Of a stretch of DNA of 64,000 bases, positions 12,786 through 27,311 are shown piece by piece. Below the pieces are notes generated by a model. That model ran no database searches. It was given only the letters and a program-made list of their open reading frames with translations, and was not told where the DNA came from. The stretch covers positions 10,311,501 through 10,375,500 of the forward strand of contig CM034128.1 of assembly GCA_019914995.1 (NCBI GenBank), in the 5' to 3' direction. This stretch comes from Acanthochlamys bracteata. Lineage: Eukaryota > Streptophyta > Magnoliopsida > Pandanales > Velloziaceae. Numbering within the stretch: the first letter of the stretch is position 1; each line of letters begins with the position of its first letter. The position numbers and the translations under genes were made by a program.

Positions 12786-13445
12786 CCTCTTTCTTTATAT
12801 GAAAGATATCAAGCAAAAGTAGGAGACTACTCATGGATGATTCAGAAGGGTATGACACACACTTCTTGAGCGATTTTACTAATGTGGCTTAGTACTTTTT
12901 GGATTCAAGCTGATGAATCACTTGACCCTTAATGTTTTCGATATAAAATTTGGGTGAAAGCGTCAGTCTTCTTACTTACCCAGACAAATTCCAGTGCATC
13001 AACTGAATATATGGAGTCGGGAGGGCAACTTAGTATTAATGGACGAAACTTATGTGAACTAAGATTTCCTTTCTAAGTGTTTCCTTCCTGTTTGATGACA
13101 AAGCTGTTGTGACTAGTGCTATTTATTTAGACCCTATGCTGATGTTATGCAGATACAGCAGAAAATAACTACTGTAATTTTAGTCAATAATGCGTGAGTC
13201 AGATGCAGCAATTTCCCCTCATTGGCAGCAATATGTGGGCTGATCATATGAGTTCTCTGTTTAGAGATGTTGTGACTGCAGTCACTGTTGTTGTGTGAAT
13301 CTAGGGAGACTCAACAGCATTAGAATAATTCATTATGCTCCAGGTATGCTGTCTATAATCCTTTTCCTTTATTTGTGATGGAAAGGTTAGTTCTTTTATT
13401 GACATGACAAGTTCTGGGTTGAATTTACCAACCAAAACTGGAACA

Positions 13446-13543
13446 TAAACATAAACTTAATGATGTAAACATTACATATAGCGACTGCCACAAGGCTAGT
13501 TACTTCGTGCGGAAATCAGTAAACATAAACTTAATGATGTAAA
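13446..13543. repeat. 24-bp direct repeat, 74 bp apart
   Basis: Positions 13446-13469 and 13520-13543 are identical; the core is ACATAAACTTAATGATGTAA. The DNA between them has no recognisable content. It may be a local duplication or a footprint of an insertion. Confidence 0.8.
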
Positions 13544-15043
13544 AAATTCATGCTTGAATGTTTCGTTACTGATAATAATAGACTCATGACTTGCACACAA
13601 GTGATTCGTTGTTAGGTAATAAACAAATAGTTCCATAGGATTTCTTGTTGACAAACAAACTGAGAAAGACTTGGGTCTTCCAAAATAAATCCCAGGAATC
13701 ACTTTCAGCAACAGTTTGTCGTTGAGTAGCTCGGTGGTGAATTTCATAACTTCAAAACCTTAAACTAAAACCTTAGTATTCACTCACTGTCAACAAGCTG
13801 TTTGAGAGAATCAAAGTTGTATTATAAATGAACACCGAAAATTGCAGGCCTGCTGTCAAGATGGATTTCAACATATACTCAGTTAGGATTAACTTCTAAA
13901 CTAGAGGACAAGTTCGTTGCTGAGCAGTAAATTAAGTAGCTCACCAACGAACCTCGAAGTTCTCCAACCTCAATATTTTCAAAAAGCATTAAATCTCAAC
14001 TATTACTGGAGTCCGTAGGAAATCAGGTCTTGCATATTAGCTCAGCACCAACCTTGCTGTTGCAACTTGTGACAAATACCTTTTGTGATTTATTATGCCT
14101 CCTGTTTTCAAATACTCGAGAACAATGCATGCAATCTAGTGATGATATTAACTCATGAACTGCAGTGTCAGTCTGGTAGTGTAGCTGCTTGTATAATGTT
14201 GACAACTATCTCATTTTCTTTGTTATCTCTAGCTTGCATCCGTATTCTTGCTTTCTTTTCTGAATTTGTTAAGATAAAGTTCAAAATGAGACTTCCTGCT
14301 GATGCTATACAGGTTTCATTCATCTATAAAGGCATACATAGCTTGCAGAATATAGAATGCAGAAAGTCTGAAGCATCCCGAGTTGAAAAGCTTTTTCTAT
14401 CTCACAGTTCCAGGTGATCATTTAGCTCACCACTTAAAGAAACTTAATTCGAAACTGATTTGATTCACGTAAACTGCAAGTTTTAAACAATATATATTGA
14501 ACTTTCAAGTGCTTACTATATGAACCAGGTTCACACTTTCAGGAACTCTTTCGTAACTCAAGTATGGTGTAAGTCAACCAAACGTATGTACAACAATCTC
14601 TGATGGTTCGGATTCTGAATACTCCGCTCGCTGCCAGAGGGGTGAAAATGCCCAAGAACATGAAGAGATTAAATTTCCATGGGTGGATAACTTCCTCCGT
14701 GCTATATAGCTTCCGTTTTGCATGCTGTCTTCAAACATCTTCAATCTGATGGAGATCGTCCCATGTTTTCACTACCCACTTTGGATATGTTGTCTTTTCA
14801 TTTTAACTTTGAGATTTTTGTTGCAAGATGAATTTTCCTTCTTCTGCTTTTCTTCGCTTCAATCTTGGTTACTATACCTTCTTCATGTATAATTTTCTAT
14901 CTTATCACACTGTTTTCTTTATGATGTACGCGTTATCAGTGGCGATGATTATGATAATCATGATTGTGATGATGGTACTTTTTATATTGATGTCATGATT
15001 GTGATGGTGGTAAATTTTATCTTGGTAATCATGATTATGGTGA

Positions 15044-16840
15044 ATGGAGCTGATTAATTATTGTACCAGAAAAATAAATATAAATAATTTTTTAGATTTA
15101 TCAGAAGGTGTTCGACTAAAAGCCCAGCCCAAAACAAAGAAAAGGAAAAAAGGAACCGAAAACGAACAAATTCATAAACCCAAAATTTGCGCGTTTGTGA
15201 ATTGGATGAACCAAACCATCCCTTCTCTGCTGCAGCACTGCAGCTTCAACCAGCTGAAGCAAATCCATGGATTACTTCTCACTTCATCGCTCTCTCAAAA
15301 TCCTTTGCTCTACTCGATCTTTCTCCGTCGCAGTACTGAATTCGGAAACATGGATCACTCCCAGCTTGCCTTCTTGCATTCACCTTCTCCAGAACATGTT
15401 CTTCTGTACAACGCTATGATTCGCGGGTATGCGCGCAATGGCTCCTTTGATATGACCCTTTACCTGTTTGATAAAATGCTCCACAGAAACATTTCCCCAA
15501 ATTACTACACCTACACATGTGTAGTACACTCCTGTGCTCGGATCGGGTTGTTTAGTACTGGAAGAAGTATTCATTGCCGTGTTGTTAAGATGGGTTGTGA
15601 AGCTTCGGTGAGGGACGCATTGTTTGATTTTTACATCAAGGTGGACGGAGCGTTAGTTGATGCAAGAAAGGTGTTCGATGAAATGGATTCGAAGCCTGTT
15701 GATCAGTGGAATAAAATGATGACCGAGTATGTTGGTGTTGGTGATATAAGAACGGCAAGGAATCTGTTTGATGTTATGCCAGAGAGAGATGTCGTGTCTT
15801 GGAATGTTATGTTGTCAGGATATGCAAAGACAATGGAGATTTGTAACGTGAAGGAGCTCTTTAGAGAAATGCCTGAGAAGGATGTCGTGTCGTGTACGAT
15901 GATGGTTGGAATTCTTTCAAAATCTGGCAATCTTCAAGCGGCGAGGGAATTGTTTGAACAAATGGCAGAACGCAATACAGTGTCATGGAATTGCATGCTA
16001 ACAAGCTACGTTAAGAACGAAAGGTTTAAAGAAGCAATTGACCTCTTCCTTCGAATGCATTTTGAAGGAGTGCCTATGGATAGCTATACATTTGTCGCAG
16101 TACTATCAGCATGCACACATTTAGGAGAACTACAAATGGGGAAATGGGTTCATCTCAATCTTGTAAGAGATGTAGTTGATTCAACAGTGATCCTTGGAAC
16201 AGCTCTTACGGAAATGTACGCAAACTGTGGTGACATAGACAGAGCATTCACGATCTTCATCAAGATGGACAGAAAAGATATCTTTTGCTGGAATGTTATG
16301 ATGAAAGCACTTGCGAGTCACGGAAGAGTTAGCTGTGCAATGAAACTCTTTGGTGCAGTTAAAAAGAAAGGAATCAAGCTTAATGAGTACACGTTCATGA
16401 GCATGCTTTTTGCTTGCAGCCATGGTGGTCTAGTCGAAGAAGGCCGCCAGATATTCAAAGAAATGTCCAATAAATTCAACATTCAACCGAAGATTCAGCA
16501 TTACGGATGCTTCGTTGATCTTCTTTGCCGCAACGGTGAGCTTGAAGAAGCTCGGAGAGTAGTAATGGAAATGCCTATCAAATCCGATGTGGTCATATGG
16601 GGAGCATTGCTTGGAGGTTGCAGAATTAGGAATGACATTGAGTTGGCCAAGAAGGTGATCGAGAAGATTGCGGATTCCGAAACCGATGAGAGTGGTGTTT
16701 ATGTGCTTGTTTCAAACATGTATGCAGATTCCAGCAACTATGATCAAGCCCTGGAAGCAAGGCAAAAGATGGAACAGAAAAACATTCCAAAGACTACAGG
16801 GATTAGTAATATCTTAGAGTCATGTGGAGTGACATGCTAG
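15044..16840 (+). CDS. PLS-class pentatricopeptide repeat protein, E subgroup, intronless
   Basis: One uninterrupted exon of 598 codons. Proteins of this class bind organellar RNA in plastids or mitochondria, often for C-to-U editing. Repeats are clear from about residue 120: LLYNAMIRGYARNGSF, DQWNKMMTEYVGVGDI, DVVSWNVMLSGYAKT, NTVSWNCMLTSYVKN, DIFCWNVMMKALASHG, with typical ALTEMYANCGDIDRA and ACSHGGLVEEG segments. An E-type region follows (VIWGALLGGCRIRNDIELA, YVLVSNMYADSSNYDQA). The protein stops shortly after KTTGISNILESC, and there is no DYW domain. The first in-frame ATG (15044) precedes a Lys-rich stretch unusual for these proteins. ATG 15206 (544 aa, MNQTIPSLLQHCS) is the more probable start by comparison with the family. 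Target RNA and organelle are not predictable here. Confidence 0.9.
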   Translation: MELINYCTRKININNFLDLSEGVRLKAQPKTKKRKKGTENEQIHKPKICAFVNWMNQTIPSLLQHCSFNQLKQIHGLLLTSSLSQNPLLYSIFLRRSTEFGNMDHSQLAFLHSPSPEHVLLYNAMIRGYARNGSFDMTLYLFDKMLHRNISPNYYTYTCVVHSCARIGLFSTGRSIHCRVVKMGCEASVRDALFDFYIKVDGALVDARKVFDEMDSKPVDQWNKMMTEYVGVGDIRTARNLFDVMPERDVVSWNVMLSGYAKTMEICNVKELFREMPEKDVVSCTMMVGILSKSGNLQAARELFEQMAERNTVSWNCMLTSYVKNERFKEAIDLFLRMHFEGVPMDSYTFVAVLSACTHLGELQMGKWVHLNLVRDVVDSTVILGTALTEMYANCGDIDRAFTIFIKMDRKDIFCWNVMMKALASHGRVSCAMKLFGAVKKKGIKLNEYTFMSMLFACSHGGLVEEGRQIFKEMSNKFNIQPKIQHYGCFVDLLCRNGELEEARRVVMEMPIKSDVVIWGALLGGCRIRNDIELAKKVIEKIADSETDESGVYVLVSNMYADSSNYDQALEARQKMEQKNIPKTTGISNILESCGVTC

Positions 16841-20125
<3,285 letters not shown>

Positions 20126-21845
20126 AGTGTGTGTATATGTGACAGATTTCAGTGTCCTCGAAGCTGTTCTAGTTCGTCAAGTGCACAGCTGGTGTGAGAT
20201 GCTTAGAGAAAAGGGGTCGACAATTGCCAACTGTTCTCTACGCGCTACAAGTAGAGATGATTAGAGACGCATGTTACAATGTTTTTCTAATGCTGCTTGG
20301 TGAATTTGCAAGTTGTTGAAGATTATGTATTTGAACTGGTCCATTGCATAACATTTTGATGTAAAGTTTTGATGTTTGTGGCATTCACCTTAGGCTTGAT
20401 GTGGCTGAGTAGGCAAGAGGGCCTAATGTCCATAGTAAATGTTGTTGAATGTTGGCATATGTTGTACGTCCAAGTTAACCGGTTGTAACTTGTCACCTGC
20501 ATTAGTTAATTTATGAGAATACTCAAATGAGATTTCTCCTGGTATATTATTTACTGTTGCATCATTTGCACTTGCTCGCTATTGTGCTTGTGTCAGCGAG
20601 CTAGATAGCAGCATTTTTCATTTAACTGATGGTTCGAATGTTTGGTGTTTTTCTACCCATCTTTTTCCTTTTCTATTGTTAATTATGTGATGTTTGGTTA
20701 AGCTTTTTAATTTCTTTTCGTTTTAATTTTTTATTATATTTTCATTAAAATTTTTATAATTTATAAAATTTTAAAAATTTAAATACTACAAAAGTAATAA
20801 GATTTATTATTTTTTTAATTAAAAATAAAATTTATTTTTAAAAGAAATTTATAATATTTTTTATTTTAGATTTTTTTTTAAAGAACTTTCAAATATTCTT
20901 TTAGTCAGGAGTATTGCGTAAAAACCAAGCAGATTGTTTTGGATCTAAATACTGCATCATCATTTGATGCTTGTGATATTAACGGAAACATGTGTACCAG
21001 GCCATTGTGGTTCTTATGAAATGTTTGATCATTCTCTTTCTGGTTTCTATCTGTTTCATCGTACCGATTTGGTACGATTATAGGACGCGCAGCAGCATGT
21101 GTGAGACAATTAGGTTGGTTTTACCTGTTCACCATTCTGTACTATATTCATAGACGTCCTTCTCCACGATCTAATCTCCACATTATCATTTCCATACGCA
21201 GCAAACAAACAAGAACCAAATCGGCGTAAACAGTTAATTATCTTCCAGAAGATTCGACTCTTCCGAAAGATTGATAAGAAGCTTCAACACATCAGCTTCA
21301 CAATAGTTTGATGGTAATTTGAAAACCTTCCAAATTTCAAGGTACCGAACATCAGAGTCTTCTTCGATTTACCTCACAAGACCTTCCTTATTAGGATGCT
21401 TGTGTCTTGTGGCAGTGGATTTCCGTATTTGCATGGTTCTTTTACAACCACGTACTTGCAATCTCAGATTCTCAATCAACTTGTACCCACTGAGATTTCA
21501 ATCAATTTAAAGGTAGATGGCATATAGCCATTAATTTCAGGTGCAGAACTGACGTCACCAAAAACATTATCTTCACATCTTAAAACAAAATACACCATTT
21601 CCTTTCCTTTCTCATAATGTTTACAATTGGCATCAATCTTGTGGCATTAGTGTAACTGATGTTCTTATATATACATAAGGAGAAGAAAAACGAATAGAAA
21701 AAAACGAACATTATATAAGATTACAGCTTCTGAACAATTGAAAGGAAAATAATAGCATATACTGTGTGTATATGTAGAATGTTAATTGACCAATCAACAA
21801 AAAAATGGAAAAAGAAAGAATTTGAAAAACCTGAAGTGTAAAGGT
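20126..21845. other. Convergent intergenic region
   Basis: It lies between the CFIm25 stop and the RUP-type WD40 stop. It holds both 3' UTR regions and one AT-rich MITE-like element (20690-20905). No gene seen. Confidence 0.5.
20690..20905 (+). repeat. AT-rich MITE-like element
   Basis: The left end reads TGTTTGGTTAAGC, followed by about 200 bp of alternating A and T runs, including TTTATAATTTATAAAATTTT. Composition and left end match the family described in the findings; the right end is degraded. Confidence 0.45.
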
Positions 21846-23138
21846 TTAATTCCCATGTCGTAGCAATGGTTTCCTCCTTGCAACAAAAATTTGAACAACA
21901 CCATTAGATCCTCCAGCAATTAACAATCCATCTTGATCATCACCTACTGATCCTTCTTCTCTCCAACAAACACTACCAACAAAGCATTTGTGTTCATCTT
22001 CTTCTTCCATATCTTCATCTGCAGCACTGAATCGTTTCACCCATATAGGTTCTCCCCATCTCAAATCATACACAAACACTTGATCATTCTCCGAGCCACA
22101 TCCGATAAGCCCGCCACCATTCCACACCGACATGCCGATGAAGCTTCTAGCGTTAACATGGCCTGTGTAAACCTTTTCTTCCTTTCCATTCTCAACTTGC
22201 CACAATCTATGGCTTCCATCGGCTCCCGAAGAAACGGCCCGGCCGTTCCCGGCGAATCGAACGTAAGTTACGGCCCTTGTGTGGCCTTCGAACACCGTCA
22301 TCGGCCCAGCTGACATTGATCGGATATCGTAAATGTACGCCTTCCGGTCTGCACAACCGACTCCCATTGCTAACCCGTTTTCAGGATCGAACTCTACGCT
22401 GCAGACAGCACTCCCGTTTCCAGGCCGGATGCCTGATACTGGACCAGTTCCGGCTCTAGTGTCCCAGACATGAGCATTACCGTCATCGGAGGCGGAGGCC
22501 CCTAAGGCAGGCAAGCATTTTGAGTAAGCAATACTCCACACGCGACGACCGCCATGCTCATCGCGCTCTAATACCGCCGTCCTTCGCTCGATATCGTACT
22601 CGGTAACTACGCCATCGTAATCACCTGCCCCAAGAACTCGACCGTTGCAGTCAGGTCGCCACCGCAGACTACTTAGTTTCGCCGGCGTGCACATATAGAA
22701 CTCACATACTTGCGAATGGTCGAGAAACTTTGTCGGAGCAATATGTACATCGTCGGGAGTGTTCATCATTGAACTAACTTTGTAAACTCTTATCTTCCTC
22801 GCAATACCACCGGTTGTTAAAAGCGAACATGTTGGGTCGAGTTCGACGGCACCGAGCGCGTCGGAAGCTGCCCTTGGAGTTGTCGTTGTTGCAGAAGAAA
22901 CAACTGTTGAAAGACTGAAATCCCATTCACATAGTGCCTCCTCCTCTTTCTTTGCGGCAACTAAAACTTCTCGTCGATGATCTCCTTCTGGTTCTTCTTG
23001 ATCACCTTCTATGGCAGCGTTTGCAGCAGCTGCAGAAGGTGAAGGTGACGAAGAAGAGAAAGAGTAGCTCATTTCCCATTCATAAGGGTTAGGGTACTTC
23101 TGCTGGTATTGAGACCAAAACACAGTAGTACTGGTCAT
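21846..23138 (-). CDS. RUP1: RUP1/RUP2-type WD40 repressor of UV-B photomorphogenesis
   Basis: An intronless gene of 430 codons from ATG 23138. The frame stays open 35 codons further upstream but has no ATG there (it begins TTG at 23243), and a TATA motif at 23246-23252 puts transcription start between the two. The N-terminal part is low in complexity (Ser/Ala/Glu). It is followed by EWDFSL-like CEWDFSLSTVV and about seven WD40 blades, e.g. SLRWRPDCNGRVLGAGDYDG, ASASDDGNAHVWDTRAG, VSSGADGSHRLWQ and NARSFIGMSVWNGGGLIGCG. This arrangement is that of RUP1 and RUP2, which bind the UVR8 photoreceptor, promote its re-dimerisation and repress UV-B and COP1-linked signalling. Arabidopsis RUPs are about 370-385 aa; the excess here is in the N-terminal linker. 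Confidence 0.88.
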   Translation of the reverse strand: MTSTTVFWSQYQQKYPNPYEWEMSYSFSSSSPSPSAAAANAAIEGDQEEPEGDHRREVLVAAKKEEEALCEWDFSLSTVVSSATTTTPRAASDALGAVELDPTCSLLTTGGIARKIRVYKVSSMMNTPDDVHIAPTKFLDHSQVCEFYMCTPAKLSSLRWRPDCNGRVLGAGDYDGVVTEYDIERRTAVLERDEHGGRRVWSIAYSKCLPALGASASDDGNAHVWDTRAGTGPVSGIRPGNGSAVCSVEFDPENGLAMGVGCADRKAYIYDIRSMSAGPMTVFEGHTRAVTYVRFAGNGRAVSSGADGSHRLWQVENGKEEKVYTGHVNARSFIGMSVWNGGGLIGCGSENDQVFVYDLRWGEPIWVKRFSAADEDMEEEDEHKCFVGSVCWREEGSVGDDQDGLLIAGGSNGVVQIFVARRKPLLRHGN

Positions 23139-23245
23139 TGATCGATGATCGATCGATCGAAGTTTTTCGAACACTTGGTGAGTAGCTAATAGATATGTAA
23201 CCACTTGCCGGCGAATCAAAATTTTCAGGCGAGAGGTTATCAAGC

Positions 23246-23263
23246 TATATATCGACGTGGGTT
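23246..23263 (-). promoter_or_regulatory. TATA motif with adjoining ACGT (G/C-hybrid) box of the RUP-type gene
   Basis: On the minus strand AACCCACGTC is followed directly by GATATATAG: an ACGT element abutting the TATA motif. A second copy of GACGTGGGTT (plus-strand reading) lies at 23563-23572. ACGT-core boxes are bound by bZIP factors such as HY5, which is known to activate RUP genes. Confidence 0.5.
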
Positions 23264-23562
23264 CTTGTTTCTTCTCCCTTCCAATTCAATCTATCTCTAC
23301 TGATACATGCATAAAAAGCTTATAGCAATCTTTATGCAGTAAGTCGAGTAACCTGATAACAATTTCTTGTTCAAGAGAAGTAATAATTATAGGAAAGTGA
23401 TAGTGGCATGAAACATGATTTGCATTAATGGTATTGGGAGTTAATGGAGAAGAAGAAGGAGGAAGTAGTTCACTGTCGAGATTTAGGTTTGGGTTGGCTG
23501 GTGTACGTTGCATAGCTGAGAGAACACATACAAAGAGAGAAGAAAAATCTTTGAGAGTAGAA

Positions 23563-23572
23563 GACGTGGGTT
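23563..23572. promoter_or_regulatory. Second ACGT box upstream of the RUP-type gene
   Basis: GACGTGGGTT, identical in ten bases to the TATA-proximal box at 23254-23263 and 309 bp farther from the start codon. The role is inferred only from the motif. Confidence 0.4.
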
Positions 23573-24640
23573 GTTTGAGAACCTGTTGTTTGTTTTCTGA
23601 ACGAGTTTCAGGCTTTTTCTTATGGTCCACATTAGTCAGGCGACACCTTCCCATCCTTTCCATCCATGGCTTTTTTCTTTTTCTTTAATTGAATTTGAAA
23701 ATGTCAAGCTACGTTTTAGCTTAATTTTGGGGTCATATTGATATAGTAACATTTTCGCTAGTGTTTGTTTCTATTTTGTATTTACATGGATATTGGTTGG
23801 TCAACCTTAAAAGAATGTTTGGAATTACTTAATTTTTTTATTAAAAGTAAATTTATTTAGAGTTATCTAAGAAATGAGTTTATTTTTCTTACATAAATAA
23901 TTATATAATTATATAAAAAATATGTATAATCTTTTTTAAAATATTATAAAAGTCACGTGAAATAATAAAATAACAATACAAGAGACTGATCAGGCACATA
24001 ATTTTTAATCAAAATTATTTGTTAATCATATTATTTCTACTATTATTGATTTAAAAATTTTAATAAAATTGTGGACTGACGCTATTATTCATTATTGTCG
24101 TTTTGTATATTTTTGAGTGTCTGATATATGTGATTTAGAATTAATTTGAACATAAAATTCAGAATATATCTACTTTTAGAGTATACTAAATATATTTAAA
24201 GATATTATTTATAAGACTTCACTACTCATAATATTATTTTTAATAATAGTGCTGCAGAGTATCAATTGCAATGAGTGATTGAATATAATAATACAATGAT
24301 ACTTTTTGTGTCATATTTTTATTATATAAATTTTTTCTATAATTTTTAAAATTTTAAATAAATTATATATAATATTATAAAAACTTATTATAAAATAAAA
24401 AATAAAAAATTGATAATGAGTTTTTGAAATAAACGTTACCGAACAGCCCCTAAATTGTGTTAGCTCTATTCATATTGTTTGTTTTATTTATGTCGAACTT
24501 AGAGCATTTTAATGCTCCGACATGCAGCCAGACTCAGACCAAGCTTAGGACAGATACTTGTGGGCTGAGCCCAATTTGTTTCATTTTTTCTTAAACAAAA
24601 AGAAAAAAATAATTAATTAAGAAACAGGAAGGAAAACAAA
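23573..24640. other. Divergent intergenic region between the RUP-type and V-ATPase F genes
   Basis: Mostly AT-rich DNA. Positions 23815-24450 are bounded by GTTTGG on the left and CCGAACAGCCCC on the right, like the dispersed AT-rich family. A palindromic CACGTG lies near 23953. No coding exon found. Confidence 0.5.
23815..24450. repeat. AT-rich MITE-like region, possibly two adjacent copies
   Basis: The left edge is ATGTTTGGAATTACTTAATT. The right edge, read on the minus strand, is GGGGCTGTTCGGTAACG. Both resemble the termini of the 28004 and 52148 copies. At 636 bp it is much longer than those, so it may be two elements or one with inserted DNA. Confidence 0.4.
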
Positions 24641-27311
24641 AAGAGCTTCTCTGGAGTCCTCGTTGTCTCTCTCTCTCGCTGTTAGATCCCAGTTTCCATT
24701 TCTCATCGGCGATCAACAATCAATTCAATTCGATCTCTAAATTCAAGGTATCAAGATGCTTGTCTAAGATTAGTTGATAAAATTTTCCATTATTTGCGTT
24801 TCTTTAATCGTTTGCAACTGCTGGCCGGATTAATGTTCTCCGGTGAGTTCCCTTGCTAGCCTTTGAGTTAATCGAGACTCATGTATTTGCTATCTTTTCA
24901 TTAGTTTGGTTGAATTTGGTCGCTATCAACGTAGAAATTAAGAATTTACGGTGGTTGACAAGCTCCATTGATTGAGCTATCGAAATTGTTTTCTGCATGT
25001 ATATTGATATTGTAGATTTTCCTAACATTTGAACTCTTGAGTTATTGTTCTTATTTGTGATGATATCATAGGCTAGTTAATTGCAATGGCTGGAAGAGCT
25101 TCGATACCAACCAATAACTCTGGACTTATAGCAATGATCGCCGATGAGGTATGGTTGCTTGATGTTATATGATTTCTTACGTTGTTTTTCTTTCAAACTA
25201 AATTTATTTATGACTGAATTTGCCAAAAAAGTTGTTAAGTCGGATTGTCCTAGCTCCCTTATGATGAGTTTCTCTTATCTTATGTTTTGTGGCATCCTGG
25301 ATCCTATTTCTATTTAGTATGCATAAAGGTAGTTTAAGCTAGATGTGTAAGCTGCTAGTAGCCTTTGAATGACGTGCATGAATCTTGAAATACCACACTA
25401 AGCACATGCATCGTTACCACCATATAACAGCTTTTTGAGATATTGACTGCTGTTGGGGTAGCCTATACTGTACTTTTTAGATTTGACGAAAATTTGCATT
25501 ATAGAGCAGTTCCATCAATCTGTAAAGTTGGAAGGGTATGGTTATGAAAGATATGCAAAGTCGTATTGCTACTAATCTGATTTGTTATTTAATTTGGTTT
25601 AGGATACTGTGACTGGATTCTTGTTGGCAGGAGTTGGTAATGTTGATCTACGGAGAAAGACAAATTACCTCATAGTGGACTCGAGTAAGATCTCAAACTC
25701 AGTTTTATACTAATAATTAGTACGGCGATTCTCTTTCTTTATCTTCAATTTCTTTCAAATAACGTTAATACTTTGCGCAGCATGATAAGATTAGTCTTTC
25801 AACATTGAGGTATGCAATCAAGATCCTAATCCTCAATCAACTTACCCTCTAACACTAAAGTGAATGATTCTTACCCTTTTCGTAATTTAAGGCATGGTGT
25901 GCTTTTGATAAGTTTGCTTGCTGAAACCGATAGCTTGTTCCACATCACTACTATCAAAACTACAGTTTGCATTAACTAAATTCTGTTGAATAGGTTCTAC
26001 TTTGTTGCCCTAGGATAATAGCCCTACTAAATATACCCGATGTTAATTTCCTTTGAGGTTGTTATGGTCTGTTTCTTAAGCTTTGTGTATGCCCCAATAT
26101 TGTTGATTTAGAGAATTCCTGGAAAGATATCTTGATAGAAGCATAGCAAAAGTTTGACCTTGTACTTCAAATTTGAAATATTATAAAAGATTTGCCACAG
26201 ATTGATCTCAGAAAACTTCATTGATGTTGAATAAAAAAAAAGTTTTTATGCCCTTGATACTTATGTGAATGGTCTTTCTCAAAGTAATGCTGGTTTCAAG
26301 TTATCTGTGGCTCCATGTCTATACTATTTCTCTTTACAACCTAGAAACTAAAGTGACTTCCAATATAAGATTTACATGAAGCTTTGGTTTGGTGTTGGTT
26401 GCCCTCTGCCTTGATGATCATCCCTTCTTGTGCATTTGATTAGATGCTGTCACAATAATAGTGAATGTCTTCTTCATATACTACAGAGACAACTGTGAAA
26501 CAAATTGAGGATGCTTTCAAGGAGTTCACTGCAAGAGAGGATATTGCCATTGTTCTAATCAGCCAATATGTAAGGATATTACGCCATTGTTCTACTTTCT
26601 TCATGTCTTTGCTGTTGTTTACTTCATTGCAAGCAAGTTTCTTTAACTGAAGAAACATTAAGTCTGTGTGAGCTTGTCCTATTTGAATCTGTATTCATGA
26701 GTTATTTAACCTTCTTGTTTATAGTCCAGATGGCTAAAAGTGCCTATGATATTTGTTAATAGTCACGTACAGTTTACTAAAATCTATGTTCATGAGTCAT
26801 TTCACCTTCTTGTTTATAGTCCAGATGGCTATAAGGGGCTGTGATATTTGTTAATAGTCACATAAAGTTTACTAATAGTTTTCTTAATACAAGATATGAA
26901 TTCCGTTTAAACCTGAAGAAAGTAATACTCAATTGTGTTTGGGTTTCAATTTGCATTTTCATGTGTTTCTAGTTAAAAGCATCTCTGCATCTGTGAAGAT
27001 GAACTCAGTTGGCTATGTCAATAATCACTACAATGAATCATGATGCTTACTCACTACAATCTCTTCTTCTATTATTTGAGAAACATTCATGCCAATTTTG
27101 ATATGCTCTGATCACATATAATCCACATTGCCCTTACTCTTTGCAGGTTGCTAATATGATAAGATTCTTAGTTGATAGCTACAACAAGCCAGTTCCAGCT
27201 ATCTTGGAGATCCCATCTAAGGACCATCCATATGACCCTGCTCATGATTCAGTGCTCTCTAGGGTGCGCTACTTGTTTTCTGCAGAATCGGTTGCATCTG
27301 GGCGGCGTTAG
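24641..27311 (+). CDS. VHA-F: V-type H+-ATPase subunit F
   Basis: Coding exons 25086-25148, 25603-25684, 26487-26569 and 27147-27311 give 130 aa; the Arabidopsis protein is 128 aa. Matches are [60 protein letters not shown] and [20 protein letters not shown]. Subunit F belongs to the central stalk of the V1 sector on the vacuole and endosomes and couples ATP hydrolysis to rotor movement. The leader starts near a CT-rich tract (about 24660-24685). It appears spliced (donor after TTCAAG near 24748, acceptor near 25070), so the feature begins at the inferred leader. The last intron carries a 95-bp tandem duplication. The frame is intact. Confidence 0.93.
26686..26875. repeat. 95-bp tandem duplication in VHA-F intron 3
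   Basis: Units 26686-26780 and 26781-26875 align over their full length with few differences. Both contain CTTCTTGTTTATAGTCCAGA and GATATTTGTTAATAGTCAC. Each unit carries a TTTATAG that could act as a weak acceptor-like site, but there is no matching exon. Confidence 0.85.

Larger units (their letters stand above)
9374..15043. other. Long gene-poor interval (about 5.7 kb)
   Basis: This lies upstream of both the MYB (minus) and the PPR gene (plus). Scanning both strands I found only short frames without family resemblance, a 20-bp perfect tandem duplication (12746-12785), a 24-bp direct repeat (13446/13520) and a degenerate ATCATGATTGTGATGATGG repeat near 14940-15040. An unannotated non-coding RNA cannot be excluded. 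Confidence 0.5.

Noticed and set aside
14085..14417. 110-codon plus-strand frame in the gene-poor interval
   Set aside because: GTG start, no recognisable motif, no splice context and no conservation signal visible.
9374..15043. Possible hidden gene or retrotransposon in the 5.7-kb gap
   Set aside because: No reverse transcriptase, integrase, gag or LTR-like pairs were seen on either strand, and no spliced family was recognised.
23139..23243. N-terminal extension of the RUP-type frame
   Set aside because: The frame is open but its first codon is TTG and it overlaps the inferred TATA/transcription start. ATG 23138 is preferred.
23286..23663. 125-codon minus-strand frame upstream of the RUP-type gene
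   Set aside because: No domain, and it lies upstream of the inferred TATA motif. The composition is explained by chance in a less AT-rich promoter.
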